DNA from: Anseranas semipalmata
Lineage: Eukaryota; Chordata; Aves; Anseriformes; Anseranatidae
Length of the DNA: 64,000 bases
Reading direction: 5' to 3'
NCBI GenBank assembly: GCA_013399115.1
Contig: VXAA01006068.1
Span: 407,021 to 471,020, forward strand
Both the position numbers and the translations under genes were made by a program. Under the pieces are notes generated by a model. It ran no database searches, was not told where the DNA came from, and saw nothing but the letters and a program-made list of their open reading frames with translations. Positions 12,001 to 24,272 of the stretch are shown here, piece by piece (positions within the stretch are counted from its first letter, which is position 1; each line of letters begins with the position of its first letter).

Positions 12001-14309
12001 CTTCTGTTACTTGCACAAAGGTAAATTGAGCTTTTACAAGATATTTTTGAAACCTGAATACTGGCTAGTTTTTGGTGAGTTGGAATTAGCTTCACTTCCC
12101 GTGATTCCACTTCCACCTAAGGAGGTGAGTGAACAAGGACATATATTTTTAATCATGTTTTTCAGAATAGCGACCCCTTTAAATTCCGTTCTTTGTATAC
12201 AAACCTGTGCACAGAAGTGAACGGTGCACACTGACAATGCTGCTATTGACAGCAGGGAGCTGTGTGCGTGACTAAAGGGTTAAAGGATGTAATTTAAGTT
12301 AAGCGAACAGATTTAATGAACTCAAACACTGCAGAAAGCCTGTTTAATTTTTCCAGCTACATTCTGTGTATCTTTGAGTGCTCCAGGAGCAGTTGAGATG
12401 AACTACAGGTGAGGGCTTAGGCTGAGGTAGAAGAAACATCTGCACTCCTCAGGGGCAAACCATTGAAGGGTGGGTGTATAATGTGATCCACACCAGTTTT
12501 GGGACATGGTTGCCACAGCAGTTCCCTAATGAGCTGTACATCCAGCTGTACATCTCGATGCCTCCTATGGGACATACCGCTGTGGCCACCTTTTTGGGTG
12601 TGATTCCTGCCCTGCCACCAGCTCCCACGGCAGCTCGGTGCCTGTGGTCCTTCTGCTCAGCAGCAGCCAGCGGCGTTCTCCTCTGTGGTCTTGCTCACAA
12701 AAAGTAAAATTGAATGTGCACAGAACAAAAGCACTCTAAAGGGACAAAAATAAATAAAAATCCTGAGATAAGGAAGAGATTTAATGTTCCCACAGTTCTC
12801 CTTAGCGCAGGGCATTCTTTCTGCCTCCTTCGCTACTTCTCCCCTAGCAAGGAGCAATTTCTAGGGAAAAAAGATATTGTCAGAGAATTTCCCATATCCT
12901 CAGCATCTCTCCTTGGATTTCACTTCAGAGAAGGGAGAAATCTTAAGTGGTCATAAATCTTCCAGTAATCAAATACAGCAATTAGAGATCTTTTACGTGT
13001 TACACTTTTTTTAGTCCTAATTTATTTTTGTGATACCATATTGACATGAGAAATCGTGCCATCTAACTTCGCCGCCGTGAATTCTCACTGTGTGCCATGA
13101 GAAGGTAATTATAGCTGGTTTTGCAGAGTCGTGCCAGAAGGTCCTATTCGTGTTGTTTATTAAGTTCTCAGTGTTTCGCTCTTTCAAACAATATCTAGCT
13201 GTAAAATTAAACGTGAAGATCTGGTTCTCTGGTATCTTAACTTATATCCATCCTTTAGATAGTAATTTCACTGCTTGGTCTGATACTAGATTCTCATTTT
13301 TCAGGCCAGAGAGATTTATTTGGAAGAAATTCAGCTTTCAAGTACAGAAATCTGGCAGCCAGGGTAGCCGTAATGAGCATTTTATCTTGGGCAAGAGTGT
13401 CTGAAATTCCATTCTCAGATACACTTCTGCAGCTCTGCTAAAGCCCTGCACCCACAGGTGTGTAACAGCAAAATCTTGTACAGCGTATCTTAATATGAGT
13501 ATTTTAGGCATCTTTAACTCCTAGGCCATGATTTTGCAATGGCAAGGCTGAACAAGGTTTATCATCACAGGGCTGCGGGGCTTTGCCAGCTCTTTCAGAC
13601 ATCTGTGACCAAATTTGTCTTGAACACAAAACACTGAATAAGGAATTTTGTTCTTCCCAAACACTCCCATAAATGTAAGGACTTTGTCCACAGTATGGGA
13701 CAGCTTTATGGATCATCTGTCTGACTGATACCTCATTCAAATATTAAGGCAATGAAATGAAGTTACTAAACTATTTTTTATTTTGTACTGGTGCTACCTA
13801 AACAATGTCCCTTAGTCCTGGTCTTCACGGTTGTGATATTGTCTTCCAGGTGCATTTATACAGCAAACACGGGAAAACAGCAGCAAGGTCTAATGCTATA
13901 AGAAGTAGTATATTAACATTCAAGAGTTTAAATACAATTACAGTTATTGGGGTGCTGGGTGATTTCCAGCAGTTTCAGAATTTTAAGGCTGCATCTTTTC
14001 CCATTTGCAAAAAGTCTTAACATTTTTTTTTGTAATTTTTGTGCTGACTCTGAATGCAGGAAGAGTCGAGGAAGACTGCTGACTATCAACCTTTTAATAA
14101 TTTTCATTGTTTCTTGATGCCTCAGAGGAGAATACCTGGCTTCCTTTACTTGCAGTTTCTGAATGGCAATCCTGTGAGAAAGCTTATTTAGGGTGGTTGC
14201 ACACATGCAAAACAAGAAGGTCTGTATAATGCTGGAGGTCTAGAAATTTTTCTTGTTTTTCAGCAGTCCTATGCCATGCTGTTGTTTGGATGTTTGTAGT
14301 GAAACTAGG

Positions 14310-14364
14310 TCTCTATAACTGCAACACATTTTTCCTTTGATTTCTATGGATCTCTATAACTGCA
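14310..14364. repeat. 14-bp direct repeat pair
   Basis: TCTCTATAACTGCA occurs exactly at 14310-14323 and again at 14351-14364, 41 bases apart. It is probably a local duplication remnant. No function is visible. Confidence 0.7.
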
Positions 14365-15294
14365 GCTGAGATGACTTTTTCACACCTGATGGAGAGATAA
14401 ACGAACATATGTGCACAGGATCTTCCTTAGGATTACTACTCCTTAGTTCTGTTCTCTGCACAGCTTTCCCATCACATCTTCAACTTTCCCTGTCTCATCT
14501 GCATGAAATTTGTGTAAGGAAAGCCCTCTTCTGCCTTTGTTAAATAAGCAGACATCTCAGTTGATGTAGACATGGCAAGCTTCATCCCAGCTCCCTTCTC
14601 CCAGCCCCTGGCCCCTTCCAAGCTCAGCAGCTCACAGCGCTTGGCCAGCTGGCGAGGACCCTGTGAGCACTGCAGTGGGTGCTCCAGGAGCAGAGCTCCT
14701 CCAAACATTTCTCAGAGCAGGACTGGTGCAAAAGCTGGAAAAGCCTATCTTTTCCTCTTTTTATGATCTTTACCACTCAGCTATGTACTGTGAGACATAG
14801 CGTCTCATAAATCTTACTCGCAGTGCTTTGAAGTTTCCCCATATGACCATTGCATTTACCCATGCCAAAGAGCAATGAACCCCAGATGTTGTCTCATGAG
14901 CTGGCTTAATATCTAAACATATAAGGAACTTAGACAACCTATTCTTTGCAATTAGCCATGGATAATAAGTCTTCCATTGGGTATTACACAGTGCATGCTG
15001 CATTTGAAGAACACAGCAGTCAATTGTGAAAGTTACTTTCCTTTCTCTCTTTCTAGTGTGATGTCCATTTTGCATCATGGATTCCTGAAAATAAATATTA
15101 GTTTGGGATATTCAGATTAAGATGTATCAGCAGGCAAAATTCTTGCTTTTGGGTATATATGTTGTCAAAGAACTATGACTTCAGTTTATTACAAGCTGTA
15201 CCTGTACCAAACATTTTTCATCTAAGGATTGCTTTGGACTCTGCAAAGGTTACTGTGAAGCCTCTGAGACACCGCTTTGAGAAAGAGTGATGCT

Positions 15295-15400
15295 GTCCCC
15301 CCTCACCAAAGGGATGGGAACTAAGGCACAGCATCTTCTAGGTCACATAAAAGCAGTTGGTGGCAAAATCCAGAGCAGCAGAGGCAGCTCCTTTGAGCCA
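15295..15400 (-). mobile_element. MIR-like SINE remnant, antisense
   Basis: GGGATGGGAACTAAGGCACAGCAT, then TAGGTCACATAAAAGCAGTTGGTGGCAAAATCCAGAGC, follow the antisense MIR order 'gatggggaactgaggcacagag...aaggtcacacagc.agt.ggtggcagagcc'. The preceding CCCCCTCACCAAA would be the diverged 'ccccattttacag' portion. The match was judged by eye. Confidence 0.6.
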
Positions 15401-16902
15401 TGCCTGGGCTGCTGATGGCTGGAAACCTGGAGGAGACCGCTGTGAAAGAGCTGGACCTGAGGCTATCGCCCAGATAGCACGACTGTGTAACTACTTCCCC
15501 ATAAGACATCTGAAATAATTAGAGTAAAGTCACATTTTTATGTAATAGAGTCAAAAGCTGAAGTTTATTAAACTTTGAAAAATTTTCACATTCCTATCGA
15601 CCATATTTCTGTCACTGTTGCTAAATCACAGGAGAAGAACATTGGAAATCTGGAGTTTATATCAGAATCACAGGAGTCACTGAAGAGGTCCCCCACTTCT
15701 GTAGATGGATTTTCCTCTGATGGATATTTCCTTCAACTAATCTTCAACCTATGTTCACTTGTCAGGATGCAAAAAGCCTTTTCTAATTGGATTACTGTGG
15801 CGTATTTGTTGACAGTTCTCAAACTGTATAAATGGCCTGCAGCCTTAACATCAATCTGCTATGCCTTCTCCTAAAGCCCGGAAAAAAAAAGTTTTATCAC
15901 ATTACCCTCATCCTGATGTGTATAAACTAGCTACTGTTTGACGCTTGAAAGTCTTCCCAGTCCTGCAGCAACCTTCCCTTGCCCCTGCCCCATCTGCTGC
16001 ACGTGGATGGTCTTTGGTTCAGCTGAAGTGCTGCAGATGCCAGCGCTTTGGATGCCTCTTCTGGAGCCTCGTGTCCTCTCCTCCTCTCCTGTAGAAATAC
16101 TTGCACTGATCAAAGCCTTTCGCTGTCATTTGGAAACCTAGCTATGGACTTAGTGCTTTGTTTGTTCTTTTCAATTAGTTTTACAATGGTCTGACAAGGC
16201 TCCTGCTCTTAGCAGGCGTTTTTGTGGTGGATGCATGAAGGGTTCTTTGTAAAAGAAAGCAGCAGATCCAATACCGATATAATCACTTAGCAGTGGCTTC
16301 AGAAGCTACCTTAGTCATACATCTCCAATATACTTATGAATTTAGCTCTTCCAAACTGTTCAGGGTCTAGAAAATCCTGCTTAGTGATTACAGCTCATCG
16401 TCTGGGTTTTCTCTTGGATTGTTCTGCTTTTCTTGAGATGGCTGGGTAGCTGGCCTGGTCTTCTCTTCATTTACCTGCTCCCATTATCCAGTCACCTACA
16501 GAGTTTATCATTGATGATTTTATGCTTTCTTTCCCATTGTTGACAATTTCAAGTAGCATATAGCTAAAAATCAGTGTCCAAAGAATGTGGGAAATAACCT
16601 GTTTTAGGATTCCATGCTTGCAATTACATTTTTGCACCTACTCATTATTAATGCCATTGATGTATGTTATATTGTAATTTGGGGAGAGGGTAGCTTCTTA
16701 CTTGCATGCTCATAGGCATGTGAGAAGGCGGGCTGCTGGCCTGGCATTGCTGCCTGGTTGGCTTTGGCACCCGGCATCTCCTTCCCTGCTCTTGGCAAGA
16801 AAATGTCCCATGAAAATGACCTCATCACTTAGGTGTTTTCACTAGAAGACACATACGGGTTGAGCACCTCTGATTCCTATTGCCATTCCAGTTAATAACA
16901 GA

Positions 16903-16932
16903 TTGGGATTCTCTATAAATTTGGGATTCTCT
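16903..16932. repeat. 18-bp-spaced direct repeat
   Basis: TTGGGATTCTCT occurs at 16903-16914 and 16921-16932. The flanking bases also agree, which suggests a short tandem duplication with an 18-base period. Confidence 0.65.
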
Positions 16933-17493
16933 TAGATCTAGCATACATGAGAATTCTCTTTTAATGTATTTAACCTGTTGTACGTATTTGTCTTTTTGAA
17001 TGATCTTGCTCCATGAATTTTCAGCATTTTTTGTGCTCTTATTTGCTTTTGACTTGTACTCCTGATTTTATATTGATGGGATTTCTGCTACCGCATCTAG
17101 ATGGGAGTCATAATTCTCCCAGGCTTTTTGAAAACCTTTGTTATAATGCATTTGCTTATCTTCATTGGTATAGCTAAAAAAAAGTGGAAGGTGGAAAGTA
17201 ATTACACAAAGTTGAGCTATTTGATATTATAATTTTATAGGTACATGTAAAGCCCCTCCTTACTGACGTGGCTAAATTCCCACACACGCTACCATAATTG
17301 TGAACATATATTTCCATTGAAGAACATTGATCTGAGAGAAACTACACATCCTAAGTGAGTTTTAATTAAAATATGTTAAATAGCAATTTAATAAACTGCT
17401 GAAAACTTCTCTGTGACCATAGTTTACAATTGTGCTTTCATTAAATTAATTAAAAAAAATTAGCTAAGGTGAGCTGTGTGTAACATATGACTC

Positions 17494-17504
17494 GGGGGGG
17501 GGGG
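17494..17504. repeat. Run of 11 G
   Basis: A homopolymer of 11 G, followed by AGG. It is likely length-variable and prone to sequencing error. Confidence 0.9.
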
Positions 17505-17736
17505 AGGTTCTCATAGTTTTTTTTAGTGTCAGAAAGGCTAGCTGGATGAAACTTTAAAATGCATGCAAGCCACACAAATGCATTGTGATACATCAAAACA
17601 TACAATTGCTAACCGTCAGAACAGCCCATGCATTACACTACACTTCAGGTGTTTTATTACCACTACTAGGTGTCTTGATGGGTTGTTTCTCAGTGAAAAT
17701 AAACCAGATAGGGAAAAAGGAGAAGAGAAATGAGGA

Positions 17737-17769
17737 GAAAACAAAACAAAACAACAACAAAAAAAAAAC
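17737..17769. repeat. A-rich (AAAAC)n-like tract
   Basis: AAAACAAAACAAAACAACAACAAAAAAAAAAC-type low-complexity sequence. It could be an old microsatellite or a retroposon tail, but no element body is recognisable just upstream. Confidence 0.75.
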
Positions 17770-18779
17770 TTGCCTTTAAGTTAGTTGTGGGGAAGATAAT
17801 ATCATCATGAAGCAGTGTTTTTTTTTTTCCAATGTGCCTCATGTTCTGGAAACCCCCTCACAATTCTCATAGCAGAGATGAAGGCTGAAAAAAGAGGATT
17901 CCAGGAAGGTTGGAATTAAATATTTTAGATCTTCCAAAACAATATTAAAAAGAAAAAAGTAACTTTCAAGGAACAAGGTAATGAGCCTCCTTTTCTCCTG
18001 GCTGTGAATACAAAACTGGGAAACAAAACTGAACAAAAGAGAGTAAGACTGAATTGTGAAAAACATTTGTAATTCCAGAGTTAGCCATTTCTCTTGTCAT
18101 CAGTAGGTGAACAACAGGAAAGTGATCGCAGAGCCAGCAGGAAGGATGGTTGGTGCAGAGATGAGGGTATCGGGGTGATGTCCTGTTAGAGAGGAAAAAA
18201 TTGAAGTTTCTTGTGTGTCGGTTCTTTGTGTTCCGATGATTGGGAGTTTCGACAGTTGAGCACCGGACTGAGGCACTTGGCCTTGAACATCAAGATAATT
18301 GCAACTCTGCAATACAGTTGTGCAGAGCGTTGTGGGAACCGCAACTTCATTGTTGTTGCAAATGCTCTTTTGTTTAGAGCATCATGGTTCACTGCCTGCA
18401 TCGCAGCCCCTGCTCCTGGTGGGGACCGTACTGTACCGTGCCCCGGTCAGCCCAGCCACAGCTTGCAGGGCAGTCGTCAGCCTGAATTTTCTGTTTGCTT
18501 CTAAAAACCGAGGTGAAGATATTTTACTTTGGGCTGTCTCTCAAATTCTCTTAACTAACCGTATAAGAGACACCGTACAGTATTTCCAATAGAATAATTA
18601 CAAAACATACCTGGAGTAGCTAGGGCAACTGACCGTCAAGAGGTCAGCACACTGATGTGCTTATTGTAAGAAACATTATTATGAAGATGAGTGTCTTTTA
18701 TTAATAATTGAATACAATCTAGTTGACACAGTAAAGTATATTAACTCTAACAAGACTGGGTAATCATTTAAAGTGAAAT

Positions 18780-18900
18780 AGTGAATAGTTTCAAAATGAA
18801 ACTATTTTACAAAAAGGCTGAATTTTAATCTATTAACTGTTTTAGGAAGAGTTAATTACAAGCTGTGGAAGCTGGCTGCATTCATTATCAATTAGTCTGT
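18780..18900. promoter_or_regulatory. Candidate regulatory cluster: hairpin plus homeodomain-type sites
   Basis: A perfect 9-bp inverted repeat (AATAGTTTC at 18784-18792 and GAAACTATT at 18798-18806) encloses a 5-base loop. It is followed by TTAATTA at 18852-18858 and TCAATTAG at 18888-18895, which are homeodomain-type cores. The intervening sequence is not low-complexity. Regulatory function is inference only; such short motifs occur by chance in AT-rich intron. Confidence 0.25.
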
Positions 18901-21504
18901 TTAAAATTTTAAAAAGTTACTGCTCTGCAGATTTCAAAAGACACTGATTTCAAGATTTTCAGTGCAAGGTGTGTGACACTGCAATGCTTTTTAGAAGAGT
19001 CATTAAGAAAAAGTCGGCTTCCCTGATTTAGTTGCTTTTTGTTTTCAGTTTATTTTTAGTGGCCCATGTAGGAAATATTTCTGAGATCATCAAAACATAA
19101 GATTATGAGATTTTTTTTTTAACCCTAATTCTTTTAATTTGGCAAGTAAAGGAGCTTTCTTTTTTTATTTTTTTTCAAAATTTCCCTTCGATGTATAACA
19201 ACAGAAATTTGATGAGCATCAGATAGATTGCCTTTGCTGGTTCCATGTACTCTATGAAGGAAAACCTCTGAACTCATGATCTGCAATAGTGACAATTGTA
19301 TTGTGCTTCTCAGTATAACTTTCTTTTAACCTAATATTTCTCATATAAAATGAAAATACAAAGCTCTGAAATGCTAGCCTCCCAAAACATAATTACAATA
19401 ATTGATTTACTTTAAGCGTGTTTTTCAGCTACTTTATTAATATTTTATGGCTTCTCCTCGAGTATTCTTACTAATTGGCCATTAAGCTTCTTTCCACCAA
19501 AGCTTCTGTGACCACCCAGGATGTTAAGGAGTTTGTTTGAGGTCTGCTTATTTCCCCAGTGCCATCATTTTTACCATAGCGTTGGATTACGCAGAAATCC
19601 TGAGAGAGATTTTCCTGTGAAAATTTCAGGCATGTGGAAAACACAAAATGAAAGCTCTCCCCAGTCTTCCTTTAATGTAGGTGTGTAGAGCTGTTTTCCT
19701 ACAATTTGGGAATTGGGAGTTGCAGCCCTTTGGCGTCCTCCTCTATGGAAAGCGGTTTAGGGAAAAAACAGGCTGAAAGTGCGCAGGAAGTCGGGTTGTG
19801 CCTGAAAGCATGTCTAGTTTTCCGACTCCGAGTTCCTGCTGATAAAAGTCATTATTGCACACACACAGCACAGCCACCATGCCTTGCTTTCTTTCCACAT
19901 TCAGGTAAATAGTTAATATATCTTGCCTGGTGTGGCCTGTGAAACTGCATCCTGGGGGAGCTACAGTGCCCATGGTGGCATTCAGTGCCCAATAAAAATT
20001 GCTACTTTGCAGATATAATCTTTTTCGTCATCTGAACAGCGGCATGCTGAGGTCATGAGTGATCTTTTTCTTTCTTACGATGGCTGCCCATGGAAAGATG
20101 TGAGAACCAGGTACGGCAGCTGGTTCCCATGCTGCCGTGCATGCAGGTGCACATGGATGCAAATAAGGACCAGGCTGCAAAACCTGTCCCTAAGGGAACG
20201 TGTCCTGTGAGCCGCAGTGGCAGCTCCAGCCTTCGGTCCCCTCCACGTGCCCTTCCTTAATTTCAGACAAATCTCATGTCACAGAGAGCAGCGTGAAGAA
20301 AAATGACACCAGGTGTATATATAGTAAAGGTGAGGAAGATTGTTTCTCTTAAAAATAAATGGAGTGAGGAATATTTCTCTGTAAATGAGTTACCTATGCT
20401 ATGCAGAGGTGTGTCTTGTTCCTACACCTCCAGGTTTCTCATTGGTGTTAACAGAGAATGGCAGGAAAGTGGGACTTTTAGGAAGGTCTGTTCCACGAGG
20501 TTTATTCCAGTTAAGCCATGATGCAAATTGCAGACACAATGACGTAATCTAATTTGGGTTTTATCTTTAACATCTACAGTAACATTTTTCCCCTACTAAA
20601 TATATCCAGAGATAAAGCTTAGGCTTTTGAAAGGCAGTGCTTCATCACCATATCTTACCCCAAGTCAGTGCAATTTGCATTACGATAAATTGTATACTAT
20701 ATATAGCTGCCACAGAACTCAACAATAACTGGAAATTGCTGTGTGTTTCCTTTTTCTCTTGTGTAATTTTGTGTTGTATATGGCGATAGACATGGCCCAA
20801 AGAGGTCTCTAAAGCTTTAACTTACAGGTCAAATGCAGGGGGAGGTGGCACCTTGTGAGGGTCCTGTACCTTTGAACAAGAGGTTCAGTGATCTACAGAG
20901 CTTAGAGATAGCTGTGAAATCAGCAGCGTAAACCAGGAATAAATTAGCCATAGGATCCCACAGAGCAAAAATTATTGTTAGGTAGCTGTAGCAGGCTGAA
21001 GTCACACATGTTTTTTCTTTCTCATTATCTTCCACCACATCAAAAACTATCAAAAAAAGTGCTTTTCCTCAACATTTCCTCAGAAGCCTGCAGTGGGATC
21101 ATGTCAGGGTGCTGCTGGAGCACATGGCAGGGAGAAGCCAGGCACCTCATAGGCACTGCTGCTGCATGCCCCAGCCAGGTGAACCATGCCGGGGCTTCGT
21201 GTGAAGGCAGCTCTGCATGTGTTTGCCATTTAGCACCCCGGCTCTGCAAAAAAACACAGAGGGGCTTTTTTGGGAGTATGGACTCTAATCCCAGAGTTGT
21301 GAAATCCCAAGACTCAGTTATGACTTTTGCCTGTGCTCTGTTCCTGTTAACACTGGTGGAAGTTGCGTGGGAGGACAAGGTCCAGTGACTATTCAAATAG
21401 AGCATTTATCATCTTGAGAACATGCTCATCATTTCTGGCATCCACAGACTAATTCATTTCTCCAACAGACATGCCCCAGATATCACTAATCCTCCTCAGC
21501 ATTG

Positions 21505-21522
21505 TTTTTTTTTTTTTTTTTT
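21505..21522. repeat. T18 homopolymer
   Basis: An uninterrupted run of 18 T. A short (CATC)n-like stretch follows at about 21575-21598. No retroposon body could be recognised next to it. Confidence 0.85.
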
Positions 21523-22666
21523 CCAATTATTCCTTCTCATTTAAATGCAAAAACACAAAACCCCCAAATCCCAAATCATCCATCCATCCTTCCATCCCTG
21601 CAGGGTATCTTCTATTTCGTACTGTTTTGTGATCAGGGGAGGTGAGGAAAGGAGGCACATCTTTGCTTAGGTTGGTGCTTTGCATAGGAGTGTGGGCCTG
21701 ATTTTGGATGACGAGGAGCTGGGCATCATGTCACCATGTGCAGTACGTGGCCTGAAGAAGTTCAAGGAAAGGGACCTGAGCTTCCCCCGCTCTTGCTTTG
21801 TAAAATACAATGCGGTGCTATGTTAGCCCTGTTGCTACTGGGGAAGGATCAGCAGGCGGGATGGGGTTCTGGCCTTTCCCTTGCCCATTTGACAAGGGGA
21901 GTCTCCTGTCATGGTCCTTCTCTCAGGAGCTCTCAGGGCCATGGGGCAGCCAGTTGCCAACTTCAAGGACCTCAGTGGGAAGAAGAAGTGGGAAAGGGTG
22001 AGTGCCATCTCCCCATTGGGGCAGGAGTTAGATTTGGGAGAACCCTTGAAGCAGCCGTTTTCAGTTGTGTGTTTCAGGCTGAAATTTGACCACCAAGAGC
22101 TCTCACACACCCTGGGGCCAGCAGATGCCACCCGTAGTTTCAGGGGCAAATAAAAGAAAATAAAAAACCTCCCATGTTCATCATTTTTTAGCATCTCATG
22201 ATTAAAGATCTCACAACCTTTAACCCAGCCCCATGATATTTGGAAATCTGATTTGTGAGTTATCAGGAATGCTGGGGGGGAACTTCATGGAAAAAGGCAC
22301 AGAGAGGGGAACAGGGTGATGGAGAAGGAGAGCAATGATGTATAGCTGGGAGAGCACTGGTCTCTTTCCACCCTCTCAGAGCTTAGGGTTTATGCCCACA
22401 AGAGAAATTAAACCATATCCAAAGATAAAACAGTGATTTTCTGAGTATCTTATTATAGGATCGTTTTCTGTCTATCACCTCGGAGAGCTACTTGGCAAGC
22501 TATACATATATAGTTTGTGAGAGGAATGTTTTTGTTGTTATTTTGCTTAGTGTTTTAAATTCAGGTTACTCTCTTACAAATACATCTCGTTAAATCTGGA
22601 ACAATTAGCAACTTCAATTACAAAGGCCAGCTGTTGTTATGAGGCAGTGGGATTTAGTCCTAAACA

Positions 22667-22687
22667 GTGTGTGTGTGCGCGTGCGCA
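22667..22687. repeat. Alternating GT/GC purine-pyrimidine tract
   Basis: 21 bases of strict purine-pyrimidine alternation, (GT)n passing into GCGCGTGCGCA. More TG/CG-rich sequence follows to about 22733. Such tracts can adopt Z-DNA under negative supercoiling; that is known chemistry, not something shown here. Confidence 0.75.
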
Positions 22688-24246
22688 GGCACACATGTAT
22701 ATGTGGTGCGTGGTTGTGTGCGTTTATGCGTGTATTATTTTACTTTACCCTGTTTCTCATGTTCTGCCTTTATAGTGCAGAAAACAGCAAAGGGAGCAGA
22801 AAGCAAGGGGAAGGAGGGAGACTCCAACCTGGACATTAAGCTGATGTTTCTCCTTGTGAGAAGCTTGGGGCTGATTTTAATTTTCCTAGGTCAGTTCCGA
22901 ATCTAAAAACCTAAATTAATATGTAAAAGGAAATGCCAAAGTGTGTTTTCTAATTTGGACATTTAGTAGCTGTGTAATGAAGGAGCCTCCCAAGCAACAA
23001 ACATCAATGTCAGTATTAAGTCTAATGAGTGCTTCTGCCATTGAAGTGGCGGTAGGACTTTGGCCACTGTTTTTTAAGGGAGCCCAAATTCACCTCTGCT
23101 CTTCAAATAGCACTTCTGTGTCGTTTGTTTAAAATGGTACACGAATGTAGTCAGCCACTAATGAGTCACGGTCACCAATACACAGGTGGCTTCTAACTTC
23201 TGTTTGATCCAACTTCTCCTTCATTCAGAATGGCTTGGTAACTTTGGGTAACTGCTCTCTAACTTCTCCACAAAACCAACAGAGTATTTTTCTAGGTTTG
23301 TTTGTTTGTGTAATGTTCCATTTGTAAATGGACTGTGCTGGCAAGTAAGGCTGATTTCTCCCATTTGATTCTGGGGGTAGACTTATGCACCACAGAGCCA
23401 CTGAAGTCATTAATTCCCTTTATGGGCAAATTTCCCATATTTATTTTTATTACTTGACTTGCACCTACATTTTAGGCATGTCAGGAGTCAATTTTCCTGC
23501 AGTACGTGCTTGCACTGTCTGTGAAGGGAGGTGGGTATCTGCTGTAGGTGTTGATCCGGTTCACCTAAGTCAAACATAAGCCACTACACCCACTCATGAG
23601 CTGTATAAAATGGCCTAAAGCAGTATTTCTGTAACAGTTAAACCTTTCTAAGACCACTCCTTCATTCTTATTCCTGGGTGCATGTTCCTGCCTCCTTCCC
23701 TCGTGCCTGCTGTGCTATTCATCCTGTCAATCCTAGGAGGGACCTAATCAGAAGATCACTAACCCTACAATAGAGAAATGAATGGGTTTTTGCCATATTA
23801 GCCCCACAAATCAGCCTACTGCAGGATTACATGAATGCCAGTGCAAGGGAGGGGGAGGAGAGTGCAATGATTGTGGAGAAAGAGGAGGACTATGGTGACT
23901 CCCACTCAGCCTGAACAATGGTGAAACTGTCCCCAAAGTGGGGGCATTGAATCCCACCCAGTTTATCTCACACCGGTAGAGATTTCCAGGTTGATTCTGC
24001 ACTAACTTACATGGACAACAGGGCTACAAATGGGAGTCCTGCAGAGTGGGACAAAAAGGAGGAATACAGGGTGGAAGCCATGTCTTTTTTTAGCAGGTGA
24101 CAGGGGAGGCCAAGGACCTGGCTTCAACCACTCCACCACGTCCCTCTCTCCTCAGAGAGTCCCCATCACCTTGCGTCTCTGTCATCCAGTACATCCACTG
24201 CAAAGGAGATTTTAAAACCAGATATCAAACAGATATTTGGGGAGGA

Positions 24247-24272
24247 TTTTTTTTCCCTTTTTTTTTTTTTTT
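24247..24272. repeat. T-rich tract
   Basis: Two T runs (8 and 14) separated by CCC. It may be the reversed A-tail of a retroposon on the - strand, but I cannot identify an element body. Confidence 0.7.
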
